A DNA stretch of 64,000 bases from Sphaerotilus mobilis (GTDB lineage Bacteria > Pseudomonadota > Gammaproteobacteria > Burkholderiales > Burkholderiaceae_C), in the NCBI RefSeq assembly GCF_004216565.1, contig NZ_SGWV01000009.1, positions 496,001 to 560,000 of the forward strand. The letters run 5' to 3'. Numbering within the stretch: the stretch's first letter is position 1; each line of letters starts with the position of its first letter. The translations under genes and the position numbers were made by a program. Below the pieces are notes generated by a model. It saw nothing but the letters and a program-made list of their open reading frames with translations, had not been told where the DNA came from and did not search any database. Of the stretch, positions 25,236 through 34,166 are shown piece by piece.

Positions 25236-26324
25236 ATGCCATTGCGCCTCGACCCCCTGCGCCGCCACGCCCTGGCGCGCAGCCTGTTCGCCGCCACCAC
25301 CTTGCCGGCCGCGCTGCGGCGCCTGGGCTTCGTCCAGGCCGACCCGTTGCGCGCGCCCGCCAAGGCCCAGGACCTGACGCTGCGCCACCGCGTGCGCGAC
25401 TACCGCGCCGGTGACCTGGAGCGGCGCTACCCGGCGCTGCCGATCGAAGAGGACTTCTTCGTCAACTACGGCTTCGTCCCGCGCGAGGCGCAGAACCTGC
25501 TGCACCCGAGGCAGGCCCGTCACGTCTGGGACGAGGCCCGCTGGCAACAGGCGCGCGAGGTGCAGGCCTTCGTGCGCGAGCACGGCGTGGTCCACCCCCG
25601 CGAGGTCGACGCCCATTTCGACCACGGCCGCGTCGGCAACTGGTTCGGCGGACAGTCCCGCGCCAGCACCGACCTGCTCGACGGCATGCACCACCGCGGC
25701 CTGCTGCGGGTGGCGCGGCGCGAGGGCGGCACACGCCTGTATGCGGTGCGCGAAGAGCCGCCCGCATCGGCGGCGGTCGATCCCTTGGTCACGCTCGATG
25801 CCCTGGCCGACCTGCTGCTGCAGACCTACGCCCCCTTGCCCGAACCCAGCCTGCTGCAGCTGCTGAGCCTGCTGATGGCCGGCGGCGTGCCGCAATGGCG
25901 TCACCTGCGTGCCGCGACCCTCGAACGGGCCCGCGCCCGCTGGCCCGGCGCCGAGCTGGACGGCCTGCGCTGGTACTGGCCCGACGGCGAAGACCCCGCC
26001 CGCAGCCGCCGCCACGATCCCGAGCGTGTCTGCCTGCTGGCCCCTTTCGACCCGCTGGTCTGGGACCGCCGCCGCTTCGAGATCTTCTGGGGCTGGCCTT
26101 ACCGCTTCGAGGCCTACCTCCCCCCCGCCCAACGCCAGCGCGGCCACTACGCCCTGCCCCTGCTCTGGCGCGACCAGGTCATCGGCTGGGCCAACCTCAA
26201 GGTCCTGGCCGGACGGCTTCAGGTCGAGCTGGGGTTTGTCAAGGCAAGGCCCGACGACCGGGCGTTCGACGTGGCGCTGGACGAAGAACTGGACCGCATG
26301 CAGCGCTTCCTCGGCCTGTCATGA
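25236..26324 (+). CDS. YcaQ-type DNA glycosylase (crosslink repair, winged-helix family)
   Basis: A 362-residue protein of the HTH_42/YcaQ (AlkX) family, DNA glycosylases that unhook interstrand crosslinks and other alkylated bases. N-terminal LRRLGFVQADPLRAPAKAQDLTL is the conserved QxD region, and the C-terminal block DPLVWDRRRFEIFWGWPYRFEAYLPP with RGHYALPLLWRD is the family signature. Three winged-helix domains are expected. It begins 40 bases after metK and overlaps the membrane-protein gene tail to tail by six bases. Activity on crosslinks is inferred from the family. Confidence 0.85.
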   Translation: MPLRLDPLRRHALARSLFAATTLPAALRRLGFVQADPLRAPAKAQDLTLRHRVRDYRAGDLERRYPALPIEEDFFVNYGFVPREAQNLLHPRQARHVWDEARWQQAREVQAFVREHGVVHPREVDAHFDHGRVGNWFGGQSRASTDLLDGMHHRGLLRVARREGGTRLYAVREEPPASAAVDPLVTLDALADLLLQTYAPLPEPSLLQLLSLLMAGGVPQWRHLRAATLERARARWPGAELDGLRWYWPDGEDPARSRRHDPERVCLLAPFDPLVWDRRRFEIFWGWPYRFEAYLPPAQRQRGHYALPLLWRDQVIGWANLKVLAGRLQVELGFVKARPDDRAFDVALDEELDRMQRFLGLS

Positions 26325-27185
26325 CCAGACCGGCTGCGTCGGTGCGAACGCATCGTCCGGCTTGAGCACCGGCGGCGGCAGGCGCGGCTCCGCTTCTTCG
26401 GCGCGGGCGAGCTTGATGTATTCGATGTTGAGGGTGATCGTCTCGGCGTAGCGCAGCACGAAGCAGTCGCCGTCGACCGGGTAGAAGCGGCCCCAGCCGG
26501 GGCGGTCGCTGGCGTCGGCGCTGCCCTTGTCGGCCGACAGCGGGCGGCGGATCACCTGGCCCAGCACCAGGCGGTCGAGCTGGCCGTCGGGCTGGATGTC
26601 GTAGTCGTCGAGGATGCCCTTGTAGAGCCAGGGCTGGCCGGCCACGTCGACCAGGGCGCTGACGGCGATGAAGTCGGGCACCTCGTCCTCGGCGAAGTCG
26701 GCACCGCTGAGCAGGTAGTACCAGGGCGCCTGCGAGAAGCGCAGCCAGGGGCTGAAGCGGGCGCCGCGGCGGTCCAGCCGCCAGCGGGTGACGGCGTGGC
26801 GCAGCAGCGTCGGCCCGCCGTAGGAGAACACGATCAGGCTGGCCAGGTAGGCGGCGATGCGCCCGGCATGCTGGGCGACCACGTCGAGCGCCTCGGCTTG
26901 GGTCGGGCCATGCGCGGCCAGCAGGTGCAGCACCACGCCGGCATCCAGTGGGGGACGGCCCGGCGGGGGTTCGGCGCCGATCAGCGTGTCGAAAGCCGAC
27001 AGCAGCGCGGCCACGCCCAGCCACAGCGCATGCAGCACGATGGCCCAGACCATGGCCTCGGTGGCGACCTGCCCGAAGGGCGAGTAGTCCAGCGACAGCC
27101 GTTCGGCGCGCTTGATGCGTGACCGCGCGATGAAGCCCGGCAGCAGCGCCAGGAAGACGACCAGGGCGGGCAGCGCGATGTTCAT
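26319..27185 (-). CDS. Membrane protein of unknown function (possibly DUF6338-like)
   Basis: A 288-residue protein with an N-terminal membrane helix (LPALVVFLALLPGFIA), a second hydrophobic segment near 45-68 and a third near 110-130. The C-terminal half is soluble, with FIAVSALVDVAGQPWLYKGILDDYDIQPDGQLDRLVLG and an aromatic-rich FYPVDGDCFVLRYAETITLNIEYI tail. Three N-terminal helices followed by a soluble beta-rich domain recall DUF6338 proteins, a guess from memory. No enzymatic motif is visible. It ends within the YcaQ-type gene on the opposite strand. Confidence 0.65.
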   Translation of the reverse strand: MNIALPALVVFLALLPGFIARSRIKRAERLSLDYSPFGQVATEAMVWAIVLHALWLGVAALLSAFDTLIGAEPPPGRPPLDAGVVLHLLAAHGPTQAEALDVVAQHAGRIAAYLASLIVFSYGGPTLLRHAVTRWRLDRRGARFSPWLRFSQAPWYYLLSGADFAEDEVPDFIAVSALVDVAGQPWLYKGILDDYDIQPDGQLDRLVLGQVIRRPLSADKGSADASDRPGWGRFYPVDGDCFVLRYAETITLNIEYIKLARAEEAEPRLPPPVLKPDDAFAPTQPVWS

Positions 27186-27241
27186 CGCCGGTGCCGCGAC
27201 GGTGCGGGGATCAAGCCGGGCTCAGCAGGACGGGCCGGGGC

Positions 27242-27442
27242 TCAGGCGGCCTTGGGCACGACCACCGGCTTCAGGCGCAGCGTGCGGCCCTTGGGCTGGC
27301 GCAGCACGATGACCTGCGATGCGGGCGCGACCCGTTCACCGGCGGCGCTGCGTTCGCGGGCCACCATGAACTGACGCAGCTGTTCGCTGGCCTGGGGGTC
27401 GGCGAGGACTTCGCGGGCGAGCGGGCTCTTGAGCGCTTTCAT
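27242..27442 (-). CDS. Small basic protein of unknown function
   Basis: A 66-residue protein starting at the ATG 27440-27442 (MKALKSPLAREVLADPQASE) and ending in a basic/valine-rich tail (RTLRLKPVVVPKAA). No domain is recognised. It lies 56 bases upstream of the membrane-protein gene on the same strand. A longer in-frame extension back to 27763 lies antisense to the purT end and was not used. Its short length makes the call tentative. Confidence 0.4.
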   Translation of the reverse strand: MKALKSPLAREVLADPQASEQLRQFMVARERSAAGERVAPASQVIVLRQPKGRTLRLKPVVVPKAA

Positions 27443-27557
27443 GCCGGGCAATATGCCACAGGGGTGTCGTGGCCGACCCCGTCCGGATACCCCTGTGGAT
27501 ACGTGTCGTCGGCCCGGCGCCACGCCGGAATGCCGATCAACACGAGGTTCTTTCAAT

Positions 27558-28802
27558 TCAGGCGGTTCGGGGCCTGACCTTGGACGCCGCCAGGCGGGCC
27601 TGCGCACGCGCGGTCTCGACATCGTCGTCACGGACCAGCGCCACGCCCATGCGGCGCTTGACGTAGCTCTCGGGCTTGCCGAACAGGCGGATCTCGCTGC
27701 GTGGCACCCGCAGGGCCTCGTCGACGCCGTCGAAGACGATGCCGGCAGCGTCCACGCCGCCATAGATCACCGCGCTGGCGCCCGGGCTCTTGAGCGCGGT
27801 GTCGACCGGCAGGCCCAGGATGGCGCGGGCGTGCAGCTCGAACTCGTTTTGCCACTGCGTCGTCATCGTCACCATGCCGGTGTCGTGCGGGCGCGGGCTG
27901 ACCTCACTGAACCACACCTGCTCGCCCTGGACAAACAGCTCGACGCCGAACAGCCCCAACCCGGCCGGCTGGCCGTCCAGCCCCAGGCCCAGGTTGGTGG
28001 TGACCGCTGCGGCGATCTGCCGCGCCCGTTCGAGCGCCACCGGCGACATCGGATGCGGCTGCCAGCTCTCGACATAGTCGCCGCTGACCTGCAGGTGGCC
28101 GATCGGGGCACAGAAGTGCGTCTCGACCGAGCCGTCGGCGCCGCGCGCGCGCACCGTCAGCAGCGTGATCTCGTAGTCGAAGTCGATGAAGCCCTCGACG
28201 ATCACGCGGCCGTGGCTGACGCGCCCGCCGGCCATGGCGTGGTCCCAGGCCTTCTGCAGATCGGCCGGCCCGTCGATCTTGCTCTGGCCCTTGCCCGAAC
28301 TGCTCATCACCGGCTTGACGATGCAGGGATAGCCGATCGCGGCCTGACCATCGGCACCGTCGATCGCCGCCTGCAGCTGCGCCGCGCTGTCGCAGAAGCG
28401 GTAGGGGCTGGTCGGCAGGCCCAGCGTCTCGGCGGCCAGGCGCCGGATGCCCTCGCGGTCCATCGTCAGCCGGGCCGCCCGCGCGGTCGGCACGCAGCGG
28501 ATGCGGCCCTCGGCCTCCAGCGCCTCCAGCACGGGCGTGGCGATGGCCTCGATCTCCGGCACGACCAGATCAGGCCGCTCAGCCTCGATCAAGGCCCGCA
28601 GCGCATCGCCATCGCTCATCGCGATCGTGCGGGCATGGTGGGCGACCTGCTGCCCCGGCGCGTTCTCGTAACGGTCCACCGCGATGGTCTCGACCCCCAG
28701 CCGCTGCAGCGCGATCAGGACTTCCTTGCCCAGCTCTCCGCTGCCCAGCAGCATGACGCGGGTGGCATGGGGGGACAGCGGGGTGCCGAGGGTGGTGGTC
28801 AT
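27558..28802 (-). CDS. purT: Formate-dependent phosphoribosylglycinamide formyltransferase PurT
   Basis: ATP-grasp enzyme that makes formyl-GAR from GAR, formate and ATP in purine synthesis, bypassing the folate-dependent PurN. The 414-residue length is slightly above E. coli PurT (392). N-terminal [21 protein letters not shown] binds GAR, the ATP-grasp loop [11 protein letters not shown] is intact, and the metal-binding region [28 protein letters not shown] is present. The ATG at 28800-28802 is used. It is divergent from the ATPase cassette by 189 bases. Confidence 0.94.
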   Translation of the reverse strand: MTTTLGTPLSPHATRVMLLGSGELGKEVLIALQRLGVETIAVDRYENAPGQQVAHHARTIAMSDGDALRALIEAERPDLVVPEIEAIATPVLEALEAEGRIRCVPTARAARLTMDREGIRRLAAETLGLPTSPYRFCDSAAQLQAAIDGADGQAAIGYPCIVKPVMSSSGKGQSKIDGPADLQKAWDHAMAGGRVSHGRVIVEGFIDFDYEITLLTVRARGADGSVETHFCAPIGHLQVSGDYVESWQPHPMSPVALERARQIAAAVTTNLGLGLDGQPAGLGLFGVELFVQGEQVWFSEVSPRPHDTGMVTMTTQWQNEFELHARAILGLPVDTALKSPGASAVIYGGVDAAGIVFDGVDEALRVPRSEIRLFGKPESYVKRRMGVALVRDDDVETARAQARLAASKVRPRTA

Positions 28803-28991
28803 GGTGGACGGGGATGTGGGTGGTGAAGGCGGTGATTTTCACGTCTCAGGCGCATGTCGGGCTCCCTGGAGGCCGTCCTGATGTGCCCGGACGGCGGCGG
28901 AGGAATCTGCTGCGGCCCTGCAAAATGGTCGCTGGTGCGGCCTGAACGTCGACGGACCACCACTGCCGTTTAGCCTCCCCAAGGACAGTCC

Positions 28992-30185
28992 ATGAAGATC
29001 GAAACCATCCGCTTGCGCAATTTCAAGGCGTTCCGACAAGTCGATCTGGTCGATCTGCCCAACTTCATGGTTGTCGTGGGTGCCAACGGCTCTGGCAAGA
29101 CGACGCTGTTTGATGTGTTCGGGTTCCTGCATGACAGCATGCGTGGCAATGTGCGCTCAGCGCTCGACAAGAGGGGCCGGTTCCGTGAGGTGCTGAGCAA
29201 GGGTTGTGATCCCGAGAAGGATTCCATCCAGATCGAGATCCAGTACCGCCTGGAGATCACCGGCAAGGAAAGGCTGGTGACCTATTCGGTCGAGATTGGC
29301 GAAGTGGCCGGCCAGCCCGTGGTGTTGCGGGAGGTGCTGCGCTACAAGCGCGGCCGACACGGCAAGCCTTTCCACTTCCTCGACTTCGCGCGGGGGGAAG
29401 GCTACGCGATCGTCAACGAAGAGGATTTCACCAAGTCCGAGGAGGAACTTGAGCGAGAACAGCAGCGCGTGTCGTCCGACGCGCTGGCGATCAAGGGTCT
29501 GGGGCAGTTCGAGCGATTCAGGGCGGCGAATGCGTTTGCCCAGTTGATCGAACGTTGGCATGTGTCGGACTTCCACATCAGTGCAGCCCGAGGACGCAAG
29601 GATGCGTCAGACGATTCCGAACACCTGAGCGAATCGGGCGACAACCTGCCCCTGGTTGCGCGCACCTTGCATGAGCAGTATCCGGACGTGTTCCAGCGCA
29701 TCCTCGACACCATGGCGCGACGCGTGCCTGGCGTCTCTGCCATCGAGCCTCGGTTGATGGATGACGGCTACTTGACCCTGCGCTTCCAGGATGGATCCTT
29801 CAAGACGCCCTTCCTGGACCGGTATGTGTCCGACGGCACCATCAAGATGTTTGCTTACCTGGTGCTGTTGAACGACCCCAGACCGCATCCTTTGCTGTGT
29901 GTCGAGGAACCGGAAAACCAGCTTTACCCCCAGCTGATGGCAGAACTGGCCGAAGAGTTCAGGGCCTATGCGCGGCGAGGTGGTCAGGTGTTCGTCAGCA
30001 CACACTCGCCTGACTTTCTGAATGCCATCGAACTTGACGAGGCCTACTGGCTGGTCAAGCGCAACGGTTGCACTGATGTCCATCGCGCCCGGGACAACGC
30101 CCAAGTGGCGGCCTACATGGCCGACGGCGATCAACTGGGCCATTTGTGGAAGCAAGGTTTCTTCGAGGGCGTCGATCCGCAATGA
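28992..30185 (+). CDS. ABC/OLD-like AAA ATPase of a two-gene cassette
   Basis: A 397-residue ATPase of the AAA15/AAA21 (SMC/RecF-like) group. Walker A is GANGSGKTT (residues 30-38), after IRLRNFKAFRQVDL, the usual start of RecF/OLD-type proteins. An ABC-signature-like SDGT lies at 280-283, Walker B is LLCVEEPENQLYP with Glu305/Glu306, and the switch is His338 in VSTHSPDFLNAI. No TOPRIM domain is fused; a TOPRIM-like protein is encoded by the next gene, overlapping by ATGA. Sampled 60-base lines here are 53-57% GC against about 75% in the neighbouring operon, which suggests transfer. It could be a defence sensor ATPase, as in PARIS or Gabija; that is inference. Confidence 0.85.
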   Translation: MKIETIRLRNFKAFRQVDLVDLPNFMVVVGANGSGKTTLFDVFGFLHDSMRGNVRSALDKRGRFREVLSKGCDPEKDSIQIEIQYRLEITGKERLVTYSVEIGEVAGQPVVLREVLRYKRGRHGKPFHFLDFARGEGYAIVNEEDFTKSEEELEREQQRVSSDALAIKGLGQFERFRAANAFAQLIERWHVSDFHISAARGRKDASDDSEHLSESGDNLPLVARTLHEQYPDVFQRILDTMARRVPGVSAIEPRLMDDGYLTLRFQDGSFKTPFLDRYVSDGTIKMFAYLVLLNDPRPHPLLCVEEPENQLYPQLMAELAEEFRAYARRGGQVFVSTHSPDFLNAIELDEAYWLVKRNGCTDVHRARDNAQVAAYMADGDQLGHLWKQGFFEGVDPQ

Positions 30186-30760
30186 CCGAGCTCGTCTTTC
30201 TCCTCGAAGAGCGTTCTGCGCAAGCGCTGCTGGAGTCCCTCCTGCCACGGGTCCTGCCGCCGGGTTTGCCCTTTCGGCTGATTCCATTCGAAGGCAAGCA
30301 GGATCTCGAAAAGCAGCTGACCCGGCGTATTCGCGGCTATGCCAATCCTCGGGCGAGGTTCATCGTGCTGCGAGATCAGGACAGCGCGCCGGACTGCAAG
30401 GCCGTCAAGCAGCGTCTGCTTGCCCTGTGCGACCTGGCGGATCGCAGGCCGGACTGCCTGGTGCGCATCGCCTGTCGCGAACTCGAAACGATGTATCTGG
30501 CTGATCTGGCGGCCGTCGACAAGGCCCTTGGCACCGACAAGCTCGCAAGACAGCAGGGAGGCCGCAAGTTCCGCTCACCGGACCTGTTGGAAAGCCCGAG
30601 CCAGGAACTTCGCCGTCTGACCGCACATCGTTATGAGAAGGTGGCTGGATCGCGTGCCATTGGCTTGCACCTGAACCTCGACAACGGCCGCTCACCCAGC
30701 TTCCATCACCTCGTATCGGGAATTCGCCACATGGCCGCCGCATGTCTTGAGGGCCCGTAG
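30182..30760 (+). CDS. DUF4276 TOPRIM-like protein, partner of the ATPase
   Basis: A 192-residue protein. The acidic pattern of DUF4276/TOPRIM-like nucleases is visible: Glu9-Glu10 after a beta strand (LVFLLEERSAQALLESLLP), Asp65-x-Asp67 in FIVLRDQDSAP, and Glu100/Glu102 with Asp108 in CRELETMYLADL. The ATG overlaps the ATPase stop (ATGA), so the two are translationally coupled. By analogy to OLD-family nucleases and PARIS (AriA ATPase plus AriB TOPRIM protein) it may be the effector nuclease. GC is visibly lower than in the surrounding genes (about 60% in one sampled line). It converges on the HD-GYP gene with a 21-base gap. Confidence 0.8.
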   Translation: MTELVFLLEERSAQALLESLLPRVLPPGLPFRLIPFEGKQDLEKQLTRRIRGYANPRARFIVLRDQDSAPDCKAVKQRLLALCDLADRRPDCLVRIACRELETMYLADLAAVDKALGTDKLARQQGGRKFRSPDLLESPSQELRRLTAHRYEKVAGSRAIGLHLNLDNGRSPSFHHLVSGIRHMAAACLEGP

Positions 30761-30781
30761 CTGTCGCACTGAGACGCGCTC

Positions 30782-32040
30782 TCACCGCCCCACATGCACC
30801 TCCAGCACGCTCCCCTCCCTCGCCTCGAACTCCCGGATGCGGGCGATCAGTGAGGCGGTGAGCTTGTGGCCGGCGGTCAGCATCAGCAGGCCGCGGCCGG
30901 AGATCAGGTCTTGGGACAGGACCATGCCGGGCTCCAGCGCGGCGGTCAGCAGGGGCGGGGTGCGGACGGCGGGCGCGGCGGGTTCGGTCAGGTGCAGGAA
31001 GACGTCGAGCACCTCCGGGTCGAACTGGCTGCCGCGCGCGCGGCGCATGACCGTGCGGGCTTCGAGCGCGTTCAGTCGGGCGTCCGCGAGGTGGCCGTTC
31101 TGCAGGTCGTCGAAGGCGTCGGCGACGGCCAGGATGCGGGCGCCGACCGGGATCGACGGGCCGGCCAGCTTGTCGGGGAAACCGGTGCCGTCGTGGCGCT
31201 CGTGGTGCGAGCGGATCATCGGCACCAGCGCCTGCAGGTCGTCCAACGCCATCAGCGACTGCTCGGCCAGCAAGGGGTGGCGGCGGTAGGCTGACAGCTC
31301 GGTGTCGTCGTAGCGGGCGAGCGGGCGGCCCAGGATCTCGTCGCCCAGGCCGATCTGGCCGATGTCGTGCAGCAGGCCGGCGACGAAGATGTCGAGCACC
31401 TCCGGCTCGGGCAGGCTCATCTTGCGGGCGATGTCGCGCGCCATCTCGGCGACCCGTCGGCCGTGGCCGGCGAACTGGGCACCGCGCAGCTCCAGCAGGC
31501 TGGAGAAGACCTTGATCGACTTCAGGTAGTTGCGCCGCAGCTTCTCGTTGGCCTCGGCCAGCTCGGCGGTGCGGGCTTGCACACGCGATTCCAGCTCGCT
31601 GTTGAGCGTCTTCAGCTCGTCGTTCTGGTGCTGCGTGAGCGCCTCCAGCCGGTCGCGCTCGCGCTGCAGCGACAGGCGCTCCAGGCCTTCGCCGACGGCG
31701 CCGAGCAGCTCGGTCTCGTCCCAGGGCTTGTGCACGTAGCGCAGGATCTGGCCGCGGTTGATGGCGGCCACCGTCGAGGCCATGTCGGCATGGCCGGTCA
31801 GCAGGATGCGCACCGCCTGCGGCCAGCGCGCGCGCACGGCTTCGAGCAGCTGCGCGCCGTCCATGCCGGGCATGCGCATGTCGGAGATCACCAGATCGAC
31901 CGGCAAGCGGCCCATGATCTCCAGCGCCTCGGCCCCGCCTGGCGCCGTCAGGACCTGGTGGCCGGCGCCGCGCAAGACGCGCTTGAGGGCCGCGAGGATG
32001 TTCGCTTCATCGTCGACGCACAGGATCGTCCACGCCTGGC

Positions 32041-32044
<4 letters not shown>
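30782..32044 (-). CDS. Response regulator with HD-GYP c-di-GMP phosphodiesterase domain
   Basis: A 420-residue protein: receiver domain (about 1-125, phosphoacceptor in LVISDMRMPGMDG), a coiled-coil linker (about 130-190), then HD-GYP (about 195-350). The metal-binding His-Asp is in GLLHDIGQIGLGDE near residue 222, and the HHExxDGxG(Y/F)P element reads HHERHDGTGFP, with Phe for Tyr. It should hydrolyse c-di-GMP when its receiver is phosphorylated, probably by the kinase encoded just upstream (start overlaps the kinase stop, ATGA). It is the last gene of a four-gene operon. About 85 further residues at the C-terminus have no known domain. Confidence 0.9.
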
Positions 32045-33042
<998 letters not shown>

Positions 33043-33068
33043 TCTTGGGTGGCGATGTGGCGGCGGGG

Positions 33069-34166
33069 TCAGCCCAGCAGCGAATGCGACAGGGCGAGCA
33101 CGCCCCTCTCGACGTCGCGGAACAGGCCGAGGGCCTCGTCGGGGCCGAGCCCGACGCGGCGCCAGGCGGCGCTGCCCAGCTCGGGCACGGCTTCTTCGGG
33201 ATCGCCTTCCAGGTCCAGCGCGTGGGCGATGGCATCGGCCACATGCACCACGTCGACCAGCGTGACCGGGTCGTCGGCCAGCGCCGTGCCGTGCAGGACG
33301 GCATGGTGGCCCGCGATGGCGTCGGCGACCTCGGCCGGGAAACGCCAGTGGCGCGCCACCATCGCGCCGACCTCGGCATGGTCCAGGCCCAGCATCGCCC
33401 GTTCGAAGGGCAGCGTGTGGGCGTCCTCGCGGGCGGCGGCGGCGTGCACCGCGTGCAGGGACCGCCCGTGGTGGGTGCGCAGCACCAGCGCGCCGATGTC
33501 GTGCAGCAGGGCGGCCGTGAAGGCGACGTCCTGATCCGGCGAGCGGCGGCTGGCCAGGGCCTGGGCGGCCAGGGCGCAGGCGAGCGCGTGGCGCCAGAAA
33601 CGGTCGGTCGTCTGACCGTCGTGGCCCTTGCCGTTGCCTTGGCTGCGACCGATGGCATCGGTCACGGCGGCGGCGGCCAGCAGGGCGCCCAGGGTGCGCC
33701 GGCCGAGCAGCATCATCGCCGCCGGGATGGTCGCGACGCGGCCCGACACGCCATAGAAGGCCGAGTTCGCCAGCCGCAGGGTGCGCGCGGTCATCGCCGT
33801 GTCCAGCGCGATGCGCTGGGCGCAGTCGCCGTCGCTGGCGGTCTCGCTGCGCAGCAGGGCCAGTGCCTGCAACACCGCTTCGGACAGGGCCGGCAACTGG
33901 CCCACCCGGCGTGCCAGGCCCTCGGGGTCGAGCGGCCAGCTTCCGGCAGCGCCGTCGGCGGGCGGCAGGACAGCCTCGGGCCCGCCGGCCGGCAGCTCGT
34001 CGAGCAGACCGAAGACGCTCTCGGGCTCGTGGTCGCGGTACAGGCCGATCAGGCGTTGCAGCGGATGCACATGGCCGGCCCGGGCGCTGCGGCGGAACAG
34101 GTGGCGGGTGCGCTCCCGCGACGGCAGGTCGGTGGCCATCGGCCGCGCCGGTTCGAGGGTGTCCAT
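33069..34166 (-). CDS. HDOD-domain signalling protein
   Basis: A 365-residue protein. The HDOD domain (about 90-300) is recognised by LPALSEAVLQALALL, TARTLRLANSAFYG, IPAAMMLLGRRTLGALL, and a degenerate HD core (ALLHDIGALVLR, HHAVLHG). HDOD proteins lack phosphodiesterase activity as far as known and act as scaffolds in signal transduction, often near c-di-GMP genes. The ATG at 34164-34166 overlaps the stop of the EAL gene (TGATG). It is the second gene of the operon. Confidence 0.85.
   Translation of the reverse strand: MDTLEPARPMATDLPSRERTRHLFRRSARAGHVHPLQRLIGLYRDHEPESVFGLLDELPAGGPEAVLPPADGAAGSWPLDPEGLARRVGQLPALSEAVLQALALLRSETASDGDCAQRIALDTAMTARTLRLANSAFYGVSGRVATIPAAMMLLGRRTLGALLAAAAVTDAIGRSQGNGKGHDGQTTDRFWRHALACALAAQALASRRSPDQDVAFTAALLHDIGALVLRTHHGRSLHAVHAAAAREDAHTLPFERAMLGLDHAEVGAMVARHWRFPAEVADAIAGHHAVLHGTALADDPVTLVDVVHVADAIAHALDLEGDPEEAVPELGSAAWRRVGLGPDEALGLFRDVERGVLALSHSLLG

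Noticed and set aside
28803-30781. Mobile element carrying the ATPase cassette
   Set aside because: No integrase, transposase, terminal inverted repeats or flanking direct repeats were seen around the cassette.
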